Counted from the first letter of the stretch, positions 1 to 15,243 are shown. The stretch is DNA of 64,000 nt from Aphelenchoides besseyi (GCA_024699855.1 JAMPIQ010000002.1:13144001-13208000), one strand, 5' to 3'. The notes: a model not told the origin generated them from the letters alone. Translations and numbers: made by a program.

Positions 1-62
1 GTTCATTAGTATCGTAGTTGTGTAGTACTTCACGAGAATTAGTATAATAATGATAAACGTAG

Positions 63-491
63 CCATACATCAAACCTCCGCCTTCTATTGGTATGTCTGG
101 TGTGTAAACGTGCGTTTTCCAACTTGAAATTCTAGCACGTGGATCGGGACGTCCTCCGCCTCAATGGGGAGTCAAGAACACCGAAGAACTAGATGCGATT
201 CGCAAAACAAACGAAGATCGACCAAAATACGTTGAAATTGCTCCAATAGAAAAAATCTTGCCGTGCCCGGTGATTCCAATGCAAATCCCAACCGAAGAAT
301 TTGATCCATCATTGGCGGAGAAGGTTCCAAAAAGAGCGGTAGTACTTGTACAACAATTGACGTTAGAACGTTTGTTTTAGGCAGCTAATCGTTCCAATGC
401 CAAAGAAACATCCGAAGAAAACGGTGAAGTTCGAAGCACCACCGAAAATACAACGGAGCTCGAAATCATCGAAGAACCCGTGGATAGCTAA
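63..491 (+). CDS. 3' end of an unrecognised gene (last three exons)
   Basis: Three exons read in one frame: 63-90, 136-338 and 381-491, joined across two introns of 45 and 42 bases with GT..AG borders, ending in TAA at 489-491. An AATAAA polyadenylation signal follows at 546-551. The encoded tail is about 113 residues: first Pro-rich (PPPS, GRPPPQWG), then a charged middle (NTEELDAIRK), then a Ser/Thr/Glu-rich acidic end finishing EPVDS. I do not recognise the family. The gene enters from the left edge, so domain content upstream is unseen. The next gene, on the opposite strand, ends only 119 bases away, so the two are convergent. Confidence 0.6.
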
Positions 492-609
492 GCTCAGTGT
501 CAGCCAATTAGTTGCTCAAATTTTAGTTGATCAAATTTAAAAGACAATAAAAACTCAGATGTGTCTCATAATTTTATTTTCAATATTCAAAAGAACTAAT
601 TTGTTGTCC

Positions 610-2017
610 TTATGCATTGTGTCGATACGGACAAGTAGAATCCTCCAATGGACATCCTGAATGCGCATATTTTGTTAATGTTCAATTGATCGATTACCTT
701 GTGGATGATTGTCTTTGAACCAACACGAACTTTTCTTTGGTTGTCCCGCTTTAAAGAACCCCGTGTAGACTTCTGGCCATCGACGTACAGACACTTCTCC
801 ATTCCTGACTTGGAATGCTTGATGCAGATTTCGAAAAAAAGTCTGCAGACCACCGTCCTGTGATTTCAACTGGGATTTCTCGTAATCATCGAGAGTATTC
901 ATCAACTCGGAGAGATGCAAAGAGCCACCGACTTTCCAGTTACTAAAGTTCTATTCAATCCGTTTGTAATTTTCAACGAACAAACTTGATATGGTCGTCA
1001 GACAAAGTGAGCATAACGTTAAGTAGCTTTCGAGATAAATTCCGACGAAACTCCAACGGCAGTCTTGTGCAGTTGCGTACCGGCTCTACAGAAGCAATGG
1101 GCGTGAATTGACTTCGATTACGAGATGCTTTTTGCAACAATTGACTGATTATTTCTTCCACATTCTCTGGCAATCCCTTGGCTGGAATTGTGCCGAGAAA
1201 AGCAATCTTCAATGAAAACCGTCAGAAGTGTTTCAAGAAAATACACTTACTCTTCGCGAAGACGTTGTTTTTAGCCGATCGACACGCAATTGAAATCCCA
1301 AACTGACACAAATCGATTCAATGTACGACAAGTACTGTTCGTATCGTGACGCTCCGTTCGCTTGAATCGTTGGTAGACCAGCAAAACGACAAAAGAAATC
1401 ATGGAAACAACACGGAATGATAAAGAACGAACACCTTCGTCTGAAAACAGCCGTAGAATGGAAACTAAAAGTCTACTTACCGCGCAGCAAGAATTGGAAT
1501 CCACGGAATCAGCTCATCACTGTGATTTCCAATGATAAAATCCATTTCTCGAGGCAAATCCGAACACTCCGGATCCGTCGGGTTCAAACTCATTTGTCGT
1601 AGATCGGCAACTTCAGCAAACCGATCCCAAATTTTGCGTTTTCGAGCATCGATCGCACAACCTTTCAGACCGCTTGCACTCAACAGAAATGTCAGAAGTC
1701 CGTTGCCACATGCCAAGTCCACAAAGTAGTTGCAATTAAGATCTGACGATTCTTGAAGTGACTATAAACACAACAACTTCAACAATCTTATTCAAAACAC
1801 TCACCAAAATGTAACTTGCAATACCACAATCTTCGTACACAAAACGTATCGGATCTGTTCGCTCAGTCCACGTCTGAATTCGATTGGTCAAGAAAAATCA
1901 TCGTCGTTCGTTTACCTTCACTAGATTTCTTCCGTAATTCTCTTTGATTTGTTTGTAGATTCGCGAGTAAACTTCATCGTCGACTAGTACGTTGCTTACC
2001 GTTGTGTTATAAAACAT
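610..2017 (-). CDS. TRMT44: tRNA (uracil-2'-O-)-methyltransferase, TRMT44/Trm44 family
   Basis: Predicted SAM-dependent enzyme that 2'-O-methylates U44 of tRNA-Ser, acting in the cytosol. Exons read leftwards. The SAM-binding motif is LACGNGLLTFLL, followed by the family signature RKRKIWDRF and then IGNHSDELIPWIPILAAR, all very close to vertebrate TRMT44. Upstream is FVYEDCGIASYI. The end encodes a CCCH zinc finger, Cys-Trp-Phe-Lys then two further Cys and a His (CPYRH), just before the TAA at 610-612; the last intron splits this finger (donor after HPQG). Introns are about 40-50 bases. The start is ATG at 2015-2017 (MFYNTTVSN); upstream in-frame sequence is open, so an additional 5' exon is possible. 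The N-terminal part is short compared with the human protein. Confidence 0.82.
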
Positions 2018-2835
2018 TTGACATAGATTTAAGAGATCCACTGACTAGCACATTCATTTGCACACACCCAGCTATTCCATTGGCAAAAATGAATAGTCAA
2101 GGTCGAGCAGGTTGCTTCTTTCAACGTAAGATACGCGGGAGTTCAAACCGCAGTTTTCGGTCTTATCCTTTGAGATTCAGTAGAAAACTTTCGCGCACGA
2201 AACTTAAGAGTTTATTTACACACATTGAGCACCCAAGTTGTCGTACACATGTGATTATTAAATCGATAAACAAGGTTCGTTGAAAGGCACGATATGAATT
2301 GCGTTAATTATACAAACGAGGAGTAAGAAGAAATTGGCATCTTGAATTGAACAACCCGACTGCGTTTATTGATTGAGTCCCTATGGAAGGATTAGAAGCA
2401 CAAAGACACGAAATAGTAAAACAAACTACGGAGCAATTGGGCCAACTAGAAAATCTGCTCATTAATGGAAACAAGGCAAAAGAAAATAGATGACATGGAT
2501 CGTTGCAAAGAATTGAGCGAAAGCGGCGTGTGATCAACTACAACGCCTTGAAACACGGGGATGAAGACAAACGTTTATACGCGGATTCAACTCATGTGCG
2601 GTAGACGATCAACTCCACGGGTACTGCCGCTGTTCGACAAGTTCCAATACGAACCGTAAAGTGACATTCGACCACCCTGAAAACATACGATTAACGAACA
2701 TCAAATCAGACTTCTGAAAGACTTGCATTTCCATGTGCAGTGCAGTGATAAGAAAGTGCATTAATAATGACTTATTAATTTAATAGAAATAAGATAACAA
2801 CGTGAATATTAATATGCAAATTGGTGTGAATGTGC
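2018..2835. other. Gap between TRMT44 start and DEX-1-like stop
   Basis: About 820 bases with no gene I can name. The only noteworthy reading frame is a 36-codon ATG ORF at 2383-2493 on the plus strand, rich in Glu, Gln and Leu (MEGLEAQRHEIVKQTTEQLG), which looks like a short coiled coil. The two other plus-strand frames stay open for a while after it, so it could be an exon of an unfinished model. The DEX-1 3' untranslated region should lie at the right side. Confidence 0.4.
2383..2493 (+). CDS. Short coiled-coil-like ORF (36 aa), uncertain
   Basis: ATG at 2383, TGA at 2491-2493. The peptide is highly helical and charged, with a heptad-like spacing of Leu (QLGQLENLLI). No signal peptide or known motif. 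I cannot name a family and cannot exclude chance. It is listed because composition is unlike the surrounding non-coding sequence and because neighbouring frames remain open downstream (to about 2600), as would be seen if there were an unrecognised splice or a frameshift. Confidence 0.2.
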   Translation: MEGLEAQRHEIVKQTTEQLGQLENLLINGNKAKENR

Positions 2836-5800
2836 TTAGGCGTTTCGTGCATTACGAACCGCATTGCTGTAGGGGCCCAAATCTCCAGCATTTGTCCGTG
2901 ATGTTTTGTCCAGATGATCGTCGTATACTCCATCGAATGCTTTCGATCCGCCCATAACATTTGGATTATGAATCATGAAATTGGTGGCTACAGGACGAAT
3001 CTGATAAGTGGGACCGTACATCGTACGCAGTGTGTGATGTGTTCTTCTGAAACTCTCAACTATGGTCATGCAGATTTGATTTCGCTTACCTTCGTTGACA
3101 ACAAAGAACAACAGCAATGACAATAAGAATGAACAACCAAACGCCGACGATTGAAACAGGAATGATAATCGCTAAACGTCCGCCAGCCATTTGTGCATCC
3201 AAGACACGGTTTTGATCGAATGGCATAACTCCAGCATCGATATCTTCATCCACGCCGTTACCCGAATGTTTGTTTGGTGTAGCGGATGCGGTAACAAGTC
3301 GTGGTTTGGAAGATGTAGAGACTTTACGTGGCGGTAGCTTTGTTGTTGTAAACAAGAAGACCGAACTATTTGACTCGCCATTGGTTGAGGACGAGGGTTG
3401 AATAACGTTTTTGGAGTTTTGATTATTTCGAGCCGTTGAATTGACGCTGTTGGTGTGCGATGACGTTAAAGTGGATGTTTTGCTTGTTTCTGTAGATGAA
3501 ATGATACGCGTCGTGTCGAGGATGTTCATTCGCTGAGAGACAACATCTTCATGTTCTTCGTTTTCTTCGGTTGAATGTTCTGAACTACCGACTGGTGGCT
3601 GTGGAAACTCTTTCGGATTAATGAAGTCAACGTTTGTTCGTTCGATGGTCGGTTGATTCGAGTCGTCGGTTTCATTTGCGTCATCTTGCGGTGTTGCATG
3701 AGTGAATTGGGCGGATGCTGCGTCCGTTTGGAAATCATCAGGTTTGATTACTTCCACAGATACGATACGACCAATCGGTTTCTGTTGTTGTGAAACAAAT
3801 GTCGCTTCGTTGGACGAAACTTCCGGTTTGATGGTTTGCGGTACGACGGTAACAAATGGCGGGAATGTCGCTTCGAATGCGTCAGGTGGTAAATCGCTGA
3901 TTTCACGACTACTAAACGAGAAGATCGGTTGATGGGTTGTGCTAATTGTTCGCGGAGTCGGTGAACTTGGAACAATAAACGGCGGGAATTCGGCACGTTT
4001 CGTTTCGGCAGTAGGAAACGAGGGAGTGGGTCTTCGCGAAGGTCGAACAGTTACAGGAGCAGATGATGTTGTGAATGGTTGCGAAGCTTCATCACTGTCG
4101 AGTACGTCTTCTGGACCCAATGGAACTTCGATTAAATTGGGTAAATTGTTTTGGTTTGTGAACTCGGCTTCGGAAACGGACGACGAACTGGTTACGGGAT
4201 TTGATGGTCGAACAATATCGGGTCGAATCACACGCTCACCCGAAGGCAAGCGGACTTCTTCCGATCCATCACGACCGTTTGCACTGCTTCCAGCAAATCG
4301 ACCACTTGGAGCGGGTGTTGGAGAAGGCGGTCGTTGATTCACTAACGTTGGAGATTGAGCATCGCAATAAGGTGGCTGAAGTGCTTCGTCCATGCACGGA
4401 TAAACAACATCTCGATCGACACGATAGAGCCAAGTGCCCGGGATTCGAATGTTACTCAATTCACTAAGCTGTTCAATTCCTTGCGCTAAATACAATTTAT
4501 AAACGAATTTGTTCAAATTATTCAACGAAAAAGGATTTGAAAAAGTTTAAACAAAATGTAATGCTTTTCATTTCAATCAACAAAACTTACTTCCAGAACC
4601 AGGTAATTGAATCGAATTACTCTTGTCCAAGGTCATGATTCCCGCTTCAGCATTGTTACTCCAAATCAATTCTTTGTAAAGGAATTGAACATAAGTCAAA
4701 TCTGTAGGCTCACTACTTCTACGACCGCCGATTAGAACGGTTTGGAAGGTGTTTGCCGACTAAATTTAAATTGATAACTCCTTATTCCTATTACATACCT
4801 TTTCGTTTGGTGCACTGACATTCGTGTATGTTACAATAACTACGCTGTTAGCAACAAAATCTCTATTATCGAGATTATCGTTAATAACTTGAGCTGCTCG
4901 TTCCAAAGTACTCGCGTCGGTTGTTTCCGAGATGGTAACTTCTCCATGACGTGACAAATCAACAGCGGCAAAGAATGGCGCAATACCGTGCACATTCATA
5001 TCATCAAGATGATCACCAGGTTGCAACGGTGTGGTAAGTCCATCGACAGTTATCAATCCATTTGTTGAAACCTAAACATTTGGATATAAGATTGCAAGGT
5101 TACGGCTTACAATTAGACGTTTTCTTCGTTCACCGAAAACAACCAACGGTCGTCGAAGTTGCCATTCGACTTGTGCGTCCCGACGATTCGGAAGACGTTC
5201 TCCATCAATTTGAGGATACAAAAACGAAACGACTGCCACACATTCTTGTACACCATCGCCGCTATAACCCGGTGCACACTGACAGAAGTAGTGTCCAGGT
5301 GTGTTTGTGCAAGTGGCATGTTCGTGACATTGAGCGCCGTTTTCACATTCGTCAATATCACGACAATGACGAAGACCATCGCCTTCAAATCCATCCAAAC
5401 ACTGACAACGTTGCATTGGATCACCACAACGATCATAATCGGTCAATGAAATTGCATTTTGTGCGCATTTTCTCGGCGAATCCTCACGACATTGCGGTGC
5501 AGCTAAAATCGAATTCATTTTGTTTCCGTAAACCAGTAAACTCTTCTCTAAATGTTGTAAGATCACTTACCATCTTGACAATTCGATCCAAGCCAACAAT
5601 CCGAACAGCCGATTGTACCGCATTCGCCGGTCACGTTATGGCATGCAACTCCATTAGCACAATGACAACAACCAACACAATCAGCTCCCCATTCATCGGC
5701 ACCACAGGCTTAAGAAATGAACTTGTAATTCAATGTGACCAACTCTGTACTTACGTTCATCGCAAGTATCGCCTTTAAGGCCGAGTTTGCATCGTTGAAT

Positions 5801-7406
5801 ACGTTTTGGTCCCAAAGCAAACATCCATTCGCCCGGAATTCCCGTATTGCCGAATTCTTGCAGGTACATGATTTTGTCGGTTCCGGAGCTATGCAAAGCG
5901 AAGTGTTCAGTTCCTTCACCGCCGTTAAAACCGGCCTACAAAGTTACATTTGCAGAACATCTTTCAACGTGTAATTTCGCTGTTACATTGCGATTCATTG
6001 AAAATTTTGAGCGTACAAAAGAATGAGCCGTTTTTCTCGAAATACCGATTTTCGTCTTTACAGCTGCGTTTTTCATTCGAACGGCAAAAACGTTTAGAAC
6101 TGGTTCTGTCAACTAATCGGTCATCCGCGTGCTTTCAAATTCTTCGACGCCTATTTCTTTTATGCGAAGTTTTTTAGTTCTTACCTCAGCAGCTTGAGTC
6201 CAACCGATGTTGTTGTAAATGAAGTTCGCAAATGTGCCGTTCGAAGTTGTGAATATTGCTGCTTGAAACGTGTTAACGTTCTAAAAATCTGATAAAAGAG
6301 ACTAATAGACCTAAAACGTACATCATCGGGCAGTGCTGCTACACCCTTCGGTTGCATTTTCTCCCACGTAACCAACAGACAAGAAATGGCTTTGACGTTC
6401 AAATCGTATTGATAACGAATTTCACTTTGACCGCGTTCCAAAACTCGACCAGAAGTCACTTCACGATAATAGACATGACCACCATTTTGTAGGTCGTTTC
6501 GATTCCAATATGGAGCAATTAGTTTCAGATTACTTGGCAGAATCTTCGACGGATGTGTTTTCAACGAGGTATCGAATGCAATCGCTCCATTACTCAAAAT
6601 GTAAACTGTTGTGTAGTCTTTTCCGTAGAAAGTAATGGGTCGACTTAATTGCACTTTTTTGGCAACATCCATACTCCTCGGCAGTTCTTCATCGTTGAAT
6701 TCTGGCCCATAGTCGAATAGACGACTGGTAAATAGCGGTGCAGTAACCTGAAAATCGGATTGTTGTTTGTTTCTAGACCTTCAGATTGATTGATTTCTAC
6801 TCTTCGATTAACCATAAACTTTACACTTTTTGTCGTAGTTATCGTCTTAGCTGTCGGTTCAACCCGATTTTTTCTTTAGCAAAAAATCACAACATCCGCC
6901 TTGAACCTCAAGTGAACTCACAACGAAAAGATCGACGGCGTCGATTACCCAGTTTCGGAAGCTGGTAATTCCCGCAAATTGTTGACACGGCACACATTCC
7001 ACAAGTTTTTACCTACTGACGACTAACCATTGCGGCGATTTGATGATAAGCATCAAATACGACAAATTTACGAAAGACATAATACGGAAGTTCGAGGGCA
7101 AGAACAACAACTACGGAACACGTTTCCAGGCAAGATTTGCATACGACTTTTAGTGACATAACTTTCGTTACGGGAAACCCGAAAACCCTTCAATTTTTGT
7201 GAAGAAAACAAACTCACTTGTATTGTGACCTCTTTCGGACTGAGTTGTCGTCGATTACGACCCACACGTTTCAAATGATCTTCTTCGATTTCGGCTTCAA
7301 TTCTCAGTCTTGCAGCAATCCTATCGGGATCGACCGTCATGGATTGTGAGCATTGTATCCAAATGGCCGCCAGACACAATGGTGTTAGCCACCAGTGTCG
7401 AATCAT
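2836..7406 (-). CDS. dex-1: DEX-1-like membrane protein with two nidogen domains and EGF repeats
   Basis: Type I membrane, matrix-facing adhesion protein. Start ATG 7404-7406 gives MIRHWWLTPLCLAAIWIQ, a signal peptide. After a ~470-base intron (acceptor near 6750) the first NIDO domain spans about 6200-6750 (FYGKDYTTVYILSNGAIAF; APYWNRNDL; WTQAAE). Cys-rich EGF-like modules follow (about 5070-5900), including a calcium-type EGF (DIDECENGAQCHEHATC). A second NIDO-like domain covers about 4590-5056 (FFAAVDLSRHGE; ELIWSNNAEAG). Then comes a long Ser/Thr/Pro-rich mucin-like stalk (about 3270-4400), a transmembrane segment (LAIIIPVSIVGVWLFILIVI) near 3130-3190, and a ~65-residue cytoplasmic tail with GPTYQIRP and MYG, ending at TTA 2836-2838. 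The final short intron (about 3040-3083) lies just after the CCQR membrane border. This layout matches Caenorhabditis DEX-1, needed for dendrite anchoring and epithelial shape; function here is by homology. Confidence 0.82.
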
Positions 7407-10400
7407 ATTAAAACCCGAGGATGAGAGAAAAGTCACACGAACCGAATTTCAAATGAATCTAAAACTTTTCGATTTAAATTGAAAACAACGAGACAACACA
7501 ACGTTCGAAACAACAATTGAAGACGCTTAATGGACTACAAAGCCCAGCGATTGAGAGAACGATATTGACAAATTACTGTCGTACATAAGACGACAAGAAA
7601 ACGGAATGTTCGACAAAACGGTCGATTGACTGCGTAATTGGCGATTGCACGATCATCAAAGCATCTTCGATCCGGAAAAACGAAGTCGCAAGTTGAGGGT
7701 AATAGGCGAGGGGAATACAAGCTCGTAAAACAGAGGAAAAACAATTCAAAGTCCGTGAGACAATTATTCGCATTGTTGTGCGTGCGATTAAGTTCCCGAC
7801 TTTGATCGACATCTCAACACGATCGTAGCAGTCGTTGTAACGAAAGAGAACGCTTCTTCAAGCGATTCAAGATCATCGGTTTTTCGAAGTGTCAACAAGG
7901 GAGTTAATGTCAAGCGATTACCCCAACAGAAATTAGCGAATGTCAATCGATGAAATCAACGGCGTCGATGCTCGGCGTTGGCGGACGCGTGTGTTGAGAG
8001 TTTGGATTCGAGAGGCCTCACGGAAAAATGAATGAGATCGTTTCCCTCGCGCAACTCCGCCCACGCACAAAGGCAAACGAATTTAGCGGCACGATAACGA
8101 GAAAATCGGTGTAAAGAATTCGAAGTTGCTTGTCGATTCTCTTGACTCTCGCAGTTCGCGACTGTTGCAAGTCGTATACCATAATGTTGATGGAACGCGG
8201 AAACAAGTTCGAACAATTAAATTCATAATACGATCAAAGTAGTGACTTTAAATTGTCACTGAGGTTATTTGATCGCAAATTGAACAACAAACGTTCACTT
8301 TGTGCGGTCTCATTTGGATTCTGATTGCATTAGATTTTGTTCTGTGTGATCCTTGAAATGACAGTTTAAATAATACCATCGACTTGACACCAATCGCGCA
8401 ATATTGTTACGAGACGATCGAAACGAGTCTTCGGGCGTATGCTAGTGCTGAAGCCGTCAAGAAATCGTCACACGCTCTTAGACTACAAGTGGATAAGCGG
8501 TCCCATAAACGTGTGAATGAGCATCATAGTCGAATAAGGCGCATTCGGAATCCCGCTACTCCAACACCACTTTCCATCTTCACAAATCAAAAACGAGCAT
8601 CCGCATCGGAACGCTAATGAACAGAGAAACTGAGCCATGTAGAAACCCACGGCCGTACAGTGAAACCAATTAGAACAAGCAATTGAAAAACGGAACATGT
8701 CACTAATCCAAATGGAGAAGAAAAACTATTTTTTGATCTCGTTCACAATATTCAAAGAACGAGTGAAAGAAATTGAAACTCTTATGATAGGGAGCGTTGG
8801 GACGAGAAGATAAACACGAATAAAACACCCGAAGGTCAGAAGTCAGCTGTGCGTTGACAAATGCAGTAAACGGATACAAACGTCGTGTAATTCGGTTTGT
8901 TTGAACACATCGATCGCGAGATGTTTCGAAGATCGATTTGAGCGTTTTTTATTCGAGACCATCGATCCATCTATTTGCCCATGGCCGTGTTGAACTCTCA
9001 ATCGTTAAGCGTGATAAAAAACGCACTGACCAGGACATAAAATCGTAAACCGGTGGTTGGTTAGAGATACATTATCGCGTTAATTAATGAACGTCAACTG
9101 CTAAACTGAACATTACGGGGGATTTAAGTCGAGAGCATTAACGCGCTAGAAAACAAAGAAATTTAAATTAATCGTTGACGGCCATCTTTCAGATGTAGGA
9201 TCGGCGAACAAAGACGATTTTTTATCCTCGCCGTCCGTAACTTGGAGGTCATGACCGTCGATTGCGCGTTCAACTTCCGAATATTTCATTAGCTGCATTT
9301 TGCGATCTTGTGAAACGTAGACGTGCAAAAAAAGTTGAGTAGCTTACAGAAGCAACTAGACGTCGAAGTTTTCAAGTTCCGAAGCTCCGAGTTGCAAGTC
9401 CGATACCCACGAATTCAAAAACAGTGTGCTAACAAACTGATTTCGCGAGTAAGAAGAATCTTGTACAAATGGTTCTCGCAAACAAGCTACTCGTCTTATG
9501 GTCGGAAGAGTTTGCAAATCCCGTTGATCCGCACAAAGGAATTGACCGAGTCTGCGTACTAAGTTCGAGAAATTAAATACCGACGTACATAATAACGTCA
9601 CGGTCAAAATTGAGGAGGAGATGAATTCGTTTCCGTCTTGTAGTTGAGATCAAGTAACAAATGTTAGGTCGTGCGAATCAAACCGAAATTAGAACTTTCG
9701 AGCATGTACAGTAGATGTGTTAATGAAAGTCAATTAATTTCAAAAGGCAAAATCAGGTCGTTGATGCCACGCGCAATTGTCGAGTAGCGGCACGTGAAAA
9801 GAGGAGGTGAAATTTCGGTTTGAATACAAGATGTTTGACATTGACGACGCGGCAAGAATCGTCTTCAATAAACCAATTGATTGGTCATAAATGCGAATCG
9901 TTGAAATTGAATTTGTGTTTATGAGAAACGGGAAAAGAAGTGCCATGGGTTTTGTTGTACTCAACGAGTTTTCGAGAGTGCGCAATAGTGATGGTAAAAC
10001 AAGGTCGGCGTTGGAATTGACGGAAGACATCGAGAAATGGGTTTGAGTGTGTTTTTTCCTCTCTTCTGTCAAGGCCGAGTCTCGGAAATCCGAGTGAGCC
10101 ACTGCGGGAGGCGCTATGAACTTATGAGAAGCCGCAAATCAATTGGAAGCTGCTGAACTCATCAATAGAAACGTCGAGGTCAAACAGACTTTTCAGTCGG
10201 AATGTGCCAATTGGTTTAATGAGAGGCGACTACAAACCGACAAAAACAAACGAATACCAACGGTTTTCGGCGATCCCCAAATCGTATAGAGAGAGCCAAA
10301 ATGTCAATAGGAGGATTCGAAGAGCAATCAAGCGACAAAACCACATGATCGGACAAAGTTCACTCGGCCGTTAGTAACTGGACTGCGATGTCCAAGTCTT

Positions 10401-11533
10401 GAAAGAAGTACCGAAACGAATACAAAACGTCATTTCCCTATTCAACGCGACAACGATCATTTGCGCGCCCGTAAAATTAGTGGGACACATAAAGAGCGGC
10501 CAACGGCTTCAGCGTCATTCGATCGCCATATTTGCGCATCGGGTTTTGGACGTGACCAAACGCAGGCGGATGCCACTGTTTTTCGGAGAGGCCGATAGGT
10601 AAATGGGATCGTGAGCGGTTCTCTCGCGAGATCTCTTCGTAAATACGCTCGAAAACGAACGCACACGACAAAAAGATGGGCACGAAAAACCGAATGGTCA
10701 AAAGTGCCGGTGAAATCAAAAAGCGGATCACCGGCCTTTTCGATTTGCGAACAAACCGCGTGGTCGAAACGCATCAAATTTGGTTAACAGCTCCGAGAGT
10801 CTGTCAATGGAATGACGCGCAAATGGCACGCAAAAATGATCACACCGCAATGATCGGCGCGCATGGAAATCTGCATATCTTTCACGCGACCTTCACATCC
10901 ACCACGCAACGACGATCAACTGATTCTCGACTGTTGATTACGTAAAACTCATCGGCTGGAATATCAATTAAACTTCACATCCGAGCTATAAGCCAAATGT
11001 TCACTGGTTGTCGCTTTCAATAAAGAGGAAATTGTGAACGAACTTATCCAACGATTTGTTTTATGAATTGACAATTATGTTCGTTTAAACGGATGAACGA
11101 TCAAGAAATGAACGAAAGTGAAACATCTCCCGTAGTGAAAGTGACTTGTTGATCTCGACAGCGGGATGTCGACGAGGCGCTCAACGGCGCTGTGATGCCG
11201 TGGACGGAGAATGCGCGAGATTTTCCGATTCGAGCGAAAATCTATCGATAATCATTTAATATACACGCCAACGGCAAGTGCTCCTCGTTTGTTGGATTTC
11301 AAGTGGACGAAAAGATTCCCCCATTTTCAGCTTTCATATGAACATATGCAGAGCAGTTTACTTGCTGTTTATTCGTTTATTACGTTTTTATCGTAGATGA
11401 ATTTACAGACAAACATTAAGCCCGATCTTTTGAAGCAAACTCGTGAGTAGAATTGAAAGACGTTATTAGCTGCGTAGAAGAAAGCTGAGTAGGAAGTGAA
11501 AGCGATCGATTTGATTGTATTGAATATTGTGAG
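7407..11533. other. 4.1-kb stretch without a recognisable gene
   Basis: Lies between the 5' end of the DEX-1-like gene and the 3' end of the DCLK-like kinase. Open frames are short and none has recognisable motifs. The longest (about 8384-8617, 9740-10102, 10457-10777) lack splice context or homology I can name. The part next to 7406 must hold the dex-1 promoter. Sequence around 10440-10930 is rich in CG and TCGA-type words compared with the AT-richer flanks, but I see no repeat unit. Confidence 0.5.
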
Positions 11534-13227
<1,694 letters not shown>

Positions 13228-14207
13228 TGTATTAGTTGTAGAATAAGAATTTCAAGGAAATTGCGATCGTCTTTAAAGATGGTACTTCTACCAAAAGGTG
13301 TTAGGCCGTTCCACGAATCGACAAAAATTGTTTGGCAAACGATGCCGAGCCCAGAGAGGTGACCGGTCGTAATGCGCAGTGGCCTTCAGCTACAGGACAT
13401 TCTTCGCACCGACCACCACTTTTTCGAAGGGCGGCGAGTAACCAGAGAGTTGAATGAATTCAATGACTCTCTTCACTCTTTTTTTTCTGCTGACCGCTAC
13501 GTAGTGGACATAACGCCCTGGCGATTCTGCGTTGACCGTAGTCTCGACATACTAAACCGACCGTTCTTAGTTTAGTCCCGCCCTTCAAAGTTCTCATTTC
13601 CTTGTCAGACGTCTATTTTAGGTGCCGTTCCGGTACGCTCTTTAATTTTGAAAGCTTTGACTTATTAACGAACTAAAAGGTTATCATGCTTCAAAAATGC
13701 TTCTTCTTTCAAAATTGTAAGACGCTGCAAATGCTTTGAAATTTTCTTGTTAGTGACATGCACGAATTGCCACTAACAGCAACTTTTGTTTAAATGGCCG
13801 TTGGTCATTTTTGTCGTGACTTTCCTCTGAGCCAGTTTATTTTCGTTCGTGGCAGCGGCAGGTTAGCGAGTTAATGCACGTCGTCGGGTTTCGAAAGACC
13901 GCTTTTGCGACGGTCACATCAAACTTTTTCAGCAACGGTCGCATAGCAACTAGAAAGCAATGTATTCAACTCGAACGAACACCATGAAGCCAACAAAAAG
14001 CTTGAGAGATTACCGAGACACTAAAATGGAATCGATATTTTTAAGCCGTCAAATACGTATATCCATTAACATCTAAGATCGAGGATTCAAATTGCTACGC
14101 GTCTCTACGACCGAAAACTTTATGTAAGTGTTAAAGCAATGAACATTGTGTTAGAGTTCCAAATTCTTTATAACCGTCGAAGTGATTTCAGAAGGCTCTG
14201 CTACAGA
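13228..14207. other. Divergent intergenic region between DCLK-like kinase and FAIM
   Basis: Nearly 1 kb separating two head-to-head genes, so it should contain both promoters. No long frame or repeat is seen. A 3' splice-site-like sequence (gatttcag) ends at 14190, shortly before the FAIM start codon. Confidence 0.45.
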
Positions 14208-14966
14208 ATGGATAACGATGTTGTTGCTACTTGGGACATTTCGATGTCTGATCGGATGTATCGAATCGAATTTGAACACGGAACGACAACCGGCAAACGG
14301 GTTGTTCGTGTGAATGGAAAAGTTTGTTTGCGGCACACAAATCTTAGATTATTCCTGTAGGAGATCGTTCGTCACGACTGGATGTTTAAGTTGGTTGGAA
14401 AAGAAGCGTTTGAAATCAACGGAGTTCGCTGTATAATCACAATCGAAGCAGTCGGGATCTTTGCTTACGAGTACAGTATACAAGTGAATGGCAAAACCTA
14501 TCAGAAGTTTCACGAACAGCAGCGAAAAGCATTGAAAGTTTGGCACGTAAAACTGTCGGATGGTGACGCTCGAGTTTGTCTTGAAAAAGATACGATGGAT
14601 GTGTGGGTTAATGGTGAGAAGCAGACACAAATACCAGTGATCTTAGCTTTTATAACGAATGACACAGAGAAAGTGGTTTCAAACAAAGCAATTTTATGAG
14701 CGTTCAACAGCTTGTTAAGAAAAATTCTTGTTCGTAGAAAACAACTAATATGCTTGGGGTGCATTCTTATTGATAATTTGTTAATTACAGGCCAAAAAGT
14801 GAATACGACCGGCATCTTCGTTGACGATGGAACCGAAACACACTTCGAAATCGTCGGTGCAAATGTTGGATTCATAAAATCGGAGAGCAGTGGCAAACGA
14901 ACTCAAGGTCTCATTTACAAATTGTTTGTGAACAACGAACCAGTAGATTCGATTGTCAGTCAATGA
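14208..14966 (+). CDS. FAIM: Fas apoptotic inhibitory molecule (FAIM)
   Basis: Small cytosolic all-beta protein; in vertebrates it blocks Fas signalling and protects against protein aggregation. ATG at 14208 gives MDNDVVATWDISMSDR. Three exons join cleanly: the first ends in VNGK (donor gtttgtttgc), the second carries DWMFKLVGKEAFEING, FAYEYSIQVNGKTY and LEKDTMDVWVNG (donor gtgagaag), and the third reads QKVNTTGIFVDDGTETHF, then SSGKRTQGLIY, ending TGA 14964-14966. These segments follow human FAIM almost position by position, and the length (about 180 residues) fits. AATAAA is at 14972-14977. A splice acceptor 18 bases before the ATG suggests a 5' UTR intron or spliced-leader site. It is the first of three same-strand genes with short gaps. 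Confidence 0.92.
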
Positions 14967-15243
14967 TGTAAAATAAAGTAATTGCCATTTTGTTGAATAT
15001 ATTTACTGATATGATAATCGAACTTCTACAGCATTCAGAAAGAGGTTTTCACGAATAAACTTCAAATGATTGTTTTTCATTTATACGATAGATGACTTTC
15101 TATTGCTACTTAAAACCCTTTGGACAGCTAACACACTAGTTGCAAAGCGTTGGACGCAGTTCAATCATTTTTGGTACGTTGTTTTTAGTGGACGAGAGGA
15201 AAACGAATAGAAGTTTTTTGCATTAGTTGGATTTCGGAGTTCA

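Noticed and set aside
3939..4337. Plus-strand 132-codon frame
   Set aside because: Antisense to the mucin-like stalk of the DEX-1-like gene; low-complexity coding often opens the opposite strand.
5062..5778. Plus-strand 238-codon frame
   Set aside because: Exactly antisense to the EGF and nidogen exons, whose Cys patterns are real; no motif in the plus frame.
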